10,103 nt of DNA from Sphingomonas sp. (lineage in GTDB: Bacteria > Pseudomonadota > Alphaproteobacteria > Sphingomonadales > Sphingomonadaceae): contig JASLBO010000165.1 of NCBI GenBank assembly GCA_030146605.1, forward strand, positions 1-10,103. Direction: 5' to 3'. The position numbers were made by a program, and so were the translations under genes. Positions within the stretch are counted from its first letter, which is position 1; every line of letters begins with the position of its first letter. The notes beneath the pieces are model-generated. The model saw nothing but the letters and a program-made list of their open reading frames with translations, was not told where the DNA came from and made no database searches. Shown in pieces: positions 9,245-10,103 of this stretch.

Positions 9245-10103
9245 ATGGCTTCCAGAAAACCGCAAACTCCCCGCAAATCCTGGTGGCGCACCGGCTCAGC
9301 CTGGAAGCGCATCGCATTATGGACCGTGATCGCCGGGGTCAGCGCCGGGCTGATCGCCGTGGTCGCGCTGCTTATCGCGGTTTATTCGACGCGTTCGTCG
9401 CTGCCCAGCTATGACGAGCTCAGATCCTCGCCCAACGGCCAGATGGTCCGCGTCCACGCCGCCGACGGCACCGTGCTGGTCTCGCTCGGGCCGAGCTATG
9501 GCGAGTGGATCAGATACGACCAGATTCCGCAGGTGATGAAGGACGCGATCATCGCAGTCGAGGATCGCCGCTTCGAGAGCCATTGGGGCGTCGACCCGCT
9601 GGGGCTCGCGCGCGCGGTGCGCACCGGCATCGCCAATCGCGGGACCGGCCGCCGCCTGCAGGGCGCCTCGACGATCACCCAGCAGGTTGCGCGCACGATC
9701 TTCCTGTCGAACAAATATGATTTCGGACGGAAGATGCGCGAGGCGGTGCTCGCGCTTGCGATGGAGCGCAAATTCTCCAAGGACCAGATTCTCGAACTCT
9801 ATCTCAACAAGGTCTATTTCGGCGGCGGCGCTTACGGCATCGACGCGGCGAGCCGCAAATTCTTCGGCCATCCGGCGAGCAATCTGAGCCTCGCCGAAGC
9901 CGCGGTGATCGCCGGGCTGGTCAAGGCGCCCTCGCATTATTCGCCGACCGCCGACGCCGAAGCCGCAGTGAGCCGCGCCAGCGTGGTGCTCGACGTGATG
10001 ACGGAGACCGGCAAGATCAGCGCCGCGCAAGCCGCTAGCGTCGATCCGCGCACGGTGAAGCTCGCGCCCGAGCCCCGGCAGAACAGCGTGCGCTATTTCA
10101 CCG
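9245..10103 (+). CDS. Class A penicillin-binding protein (PBP1a-type), N-terminal part, truncated by window edge
   Basis: The frame is open from ATG 9245 to the right edge (286 codons). The product is a bifunctional peptidoglycan synthase, or at least its GT51 glycosyltransferase half, anchored in the inner membrane and active in the periplasm. After a short basic cytoplasmic tail (RKPQTPRKSWWR) comes one transmembrane helix at about 22-47. GT51 motifs follow: IAVEDRRFESHWGVD (103-117) with catalytic Glu106, GASTITQQVART (140-151), GRKMREAVLALAMERKFSKD (161-180), and ILELYLNKVYFGGGAYGIDA (182-201), then LAEAAVIAGLVKAPSHYSP. The transpeptidase domain would lie beyond the window, so a monofunctional enzyme cannot be excluded. 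No strong ribosome binding site precedes the ATG. The gap to msrB is 41 bases. Confidence 0.92.
   Translation, partial: MASRKPQTPRKSWWRTGSAWKRIALWTVIAGVSAGLIAVVALLIAVYSTRSSLPSYDELRSSPNGQMVRVHAADGTVLVSLGPSYGEWIRYDQIPQVMKDAIIAVEDRRFESHWGVDPLGLARAVRTGIANRGTGRRLQGASTITQQVARTIFLSNKYDFGRKMREAVLALAMERKFSKDQILELYLNKVYFGGGAYGIDAASRKFFGHPASNLSLAEAAVIAGLVKAPSHYSPTADAEAAVSRASVVLDVMTETGKISAAQAASVDPRTVKLAPEPRQNSVRYFT

Noticed and set aside
9317..10030. Minus-strand open frame of about 237 codons opposite the penicillin-binding protein gene
   Set aside because: The plus strand has complete GT51 motifs throughout; the antisense product has no family likeness.

Overview
The window looks like chromosomal DNA of a GC-rich alphaproteobacterium, most likely a sphingomonad (Sphingomonas or a close relative). 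The evidence is a class I lysyl-tRNA synthetase, a CrtZ carotenoid hydroxylase, the arrangement sucC / GFA-family gene / etfB / etfA, and an intergenic repeat of a type I remember as common in sphingomonads. No database search was possible. All family calls rest on motifs and remembered family sequences.

Layout. From 1 to 1729 (+), the 3' end of lysK overlaps nhaA (Na+/H+ antiporter) by four bases (ATGA). From 1704 to 2697 (-) lies a heavily decayed MFS transporter pseudogene with four frameshifts, two amber codons and a large internal deletion. Its end overlaps the nhaA end. An intact MFS transporter of the YnfM type runs from 2746 to 3981 (+). It converges on a minus-strand block read from 7518 down to 4015: sucC, a GFA-family (zinc-binding CENP-V/GFA fold) gene, etfB and etfA. 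This block links the TCA cycle (succinyl-CoA synthetase beta) with electron transfer from acyl-CoA and amino-acid dehydrogenases (EtfAB). A palindromic operator candidate lies in front of etfB. A REP-like inverted repeat separates etfB from etfA and touches the etfA ribosome binding site. From 7698 to the end (+) come a secreted DUF1579-like protein, crtZ, msrB and the start of a class A penicillin-binding protein that runs off the window.

The most unusual spot is the sucC/GFA junction near 6319/6320. Putting back three bases (ATG) there would restore both a sucC stop codon and a GFA start codon in the standard ATGA overlap. As it stands, sucC reads about 37 codons too far into the GFA gene in another frame, and the GFA frame has no start codon ahead of its first zinc-binding Cys pair. 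This is either a real 3-bp deletion or a sequence or assembly error.

I see no mobile element, CRISPR array, tRNA, rRNA or new defence or biosynthetic system. Apart from the pseudogene, the repeat and the sucC/GFA lesion, this is ordinary housekeeping sequence.
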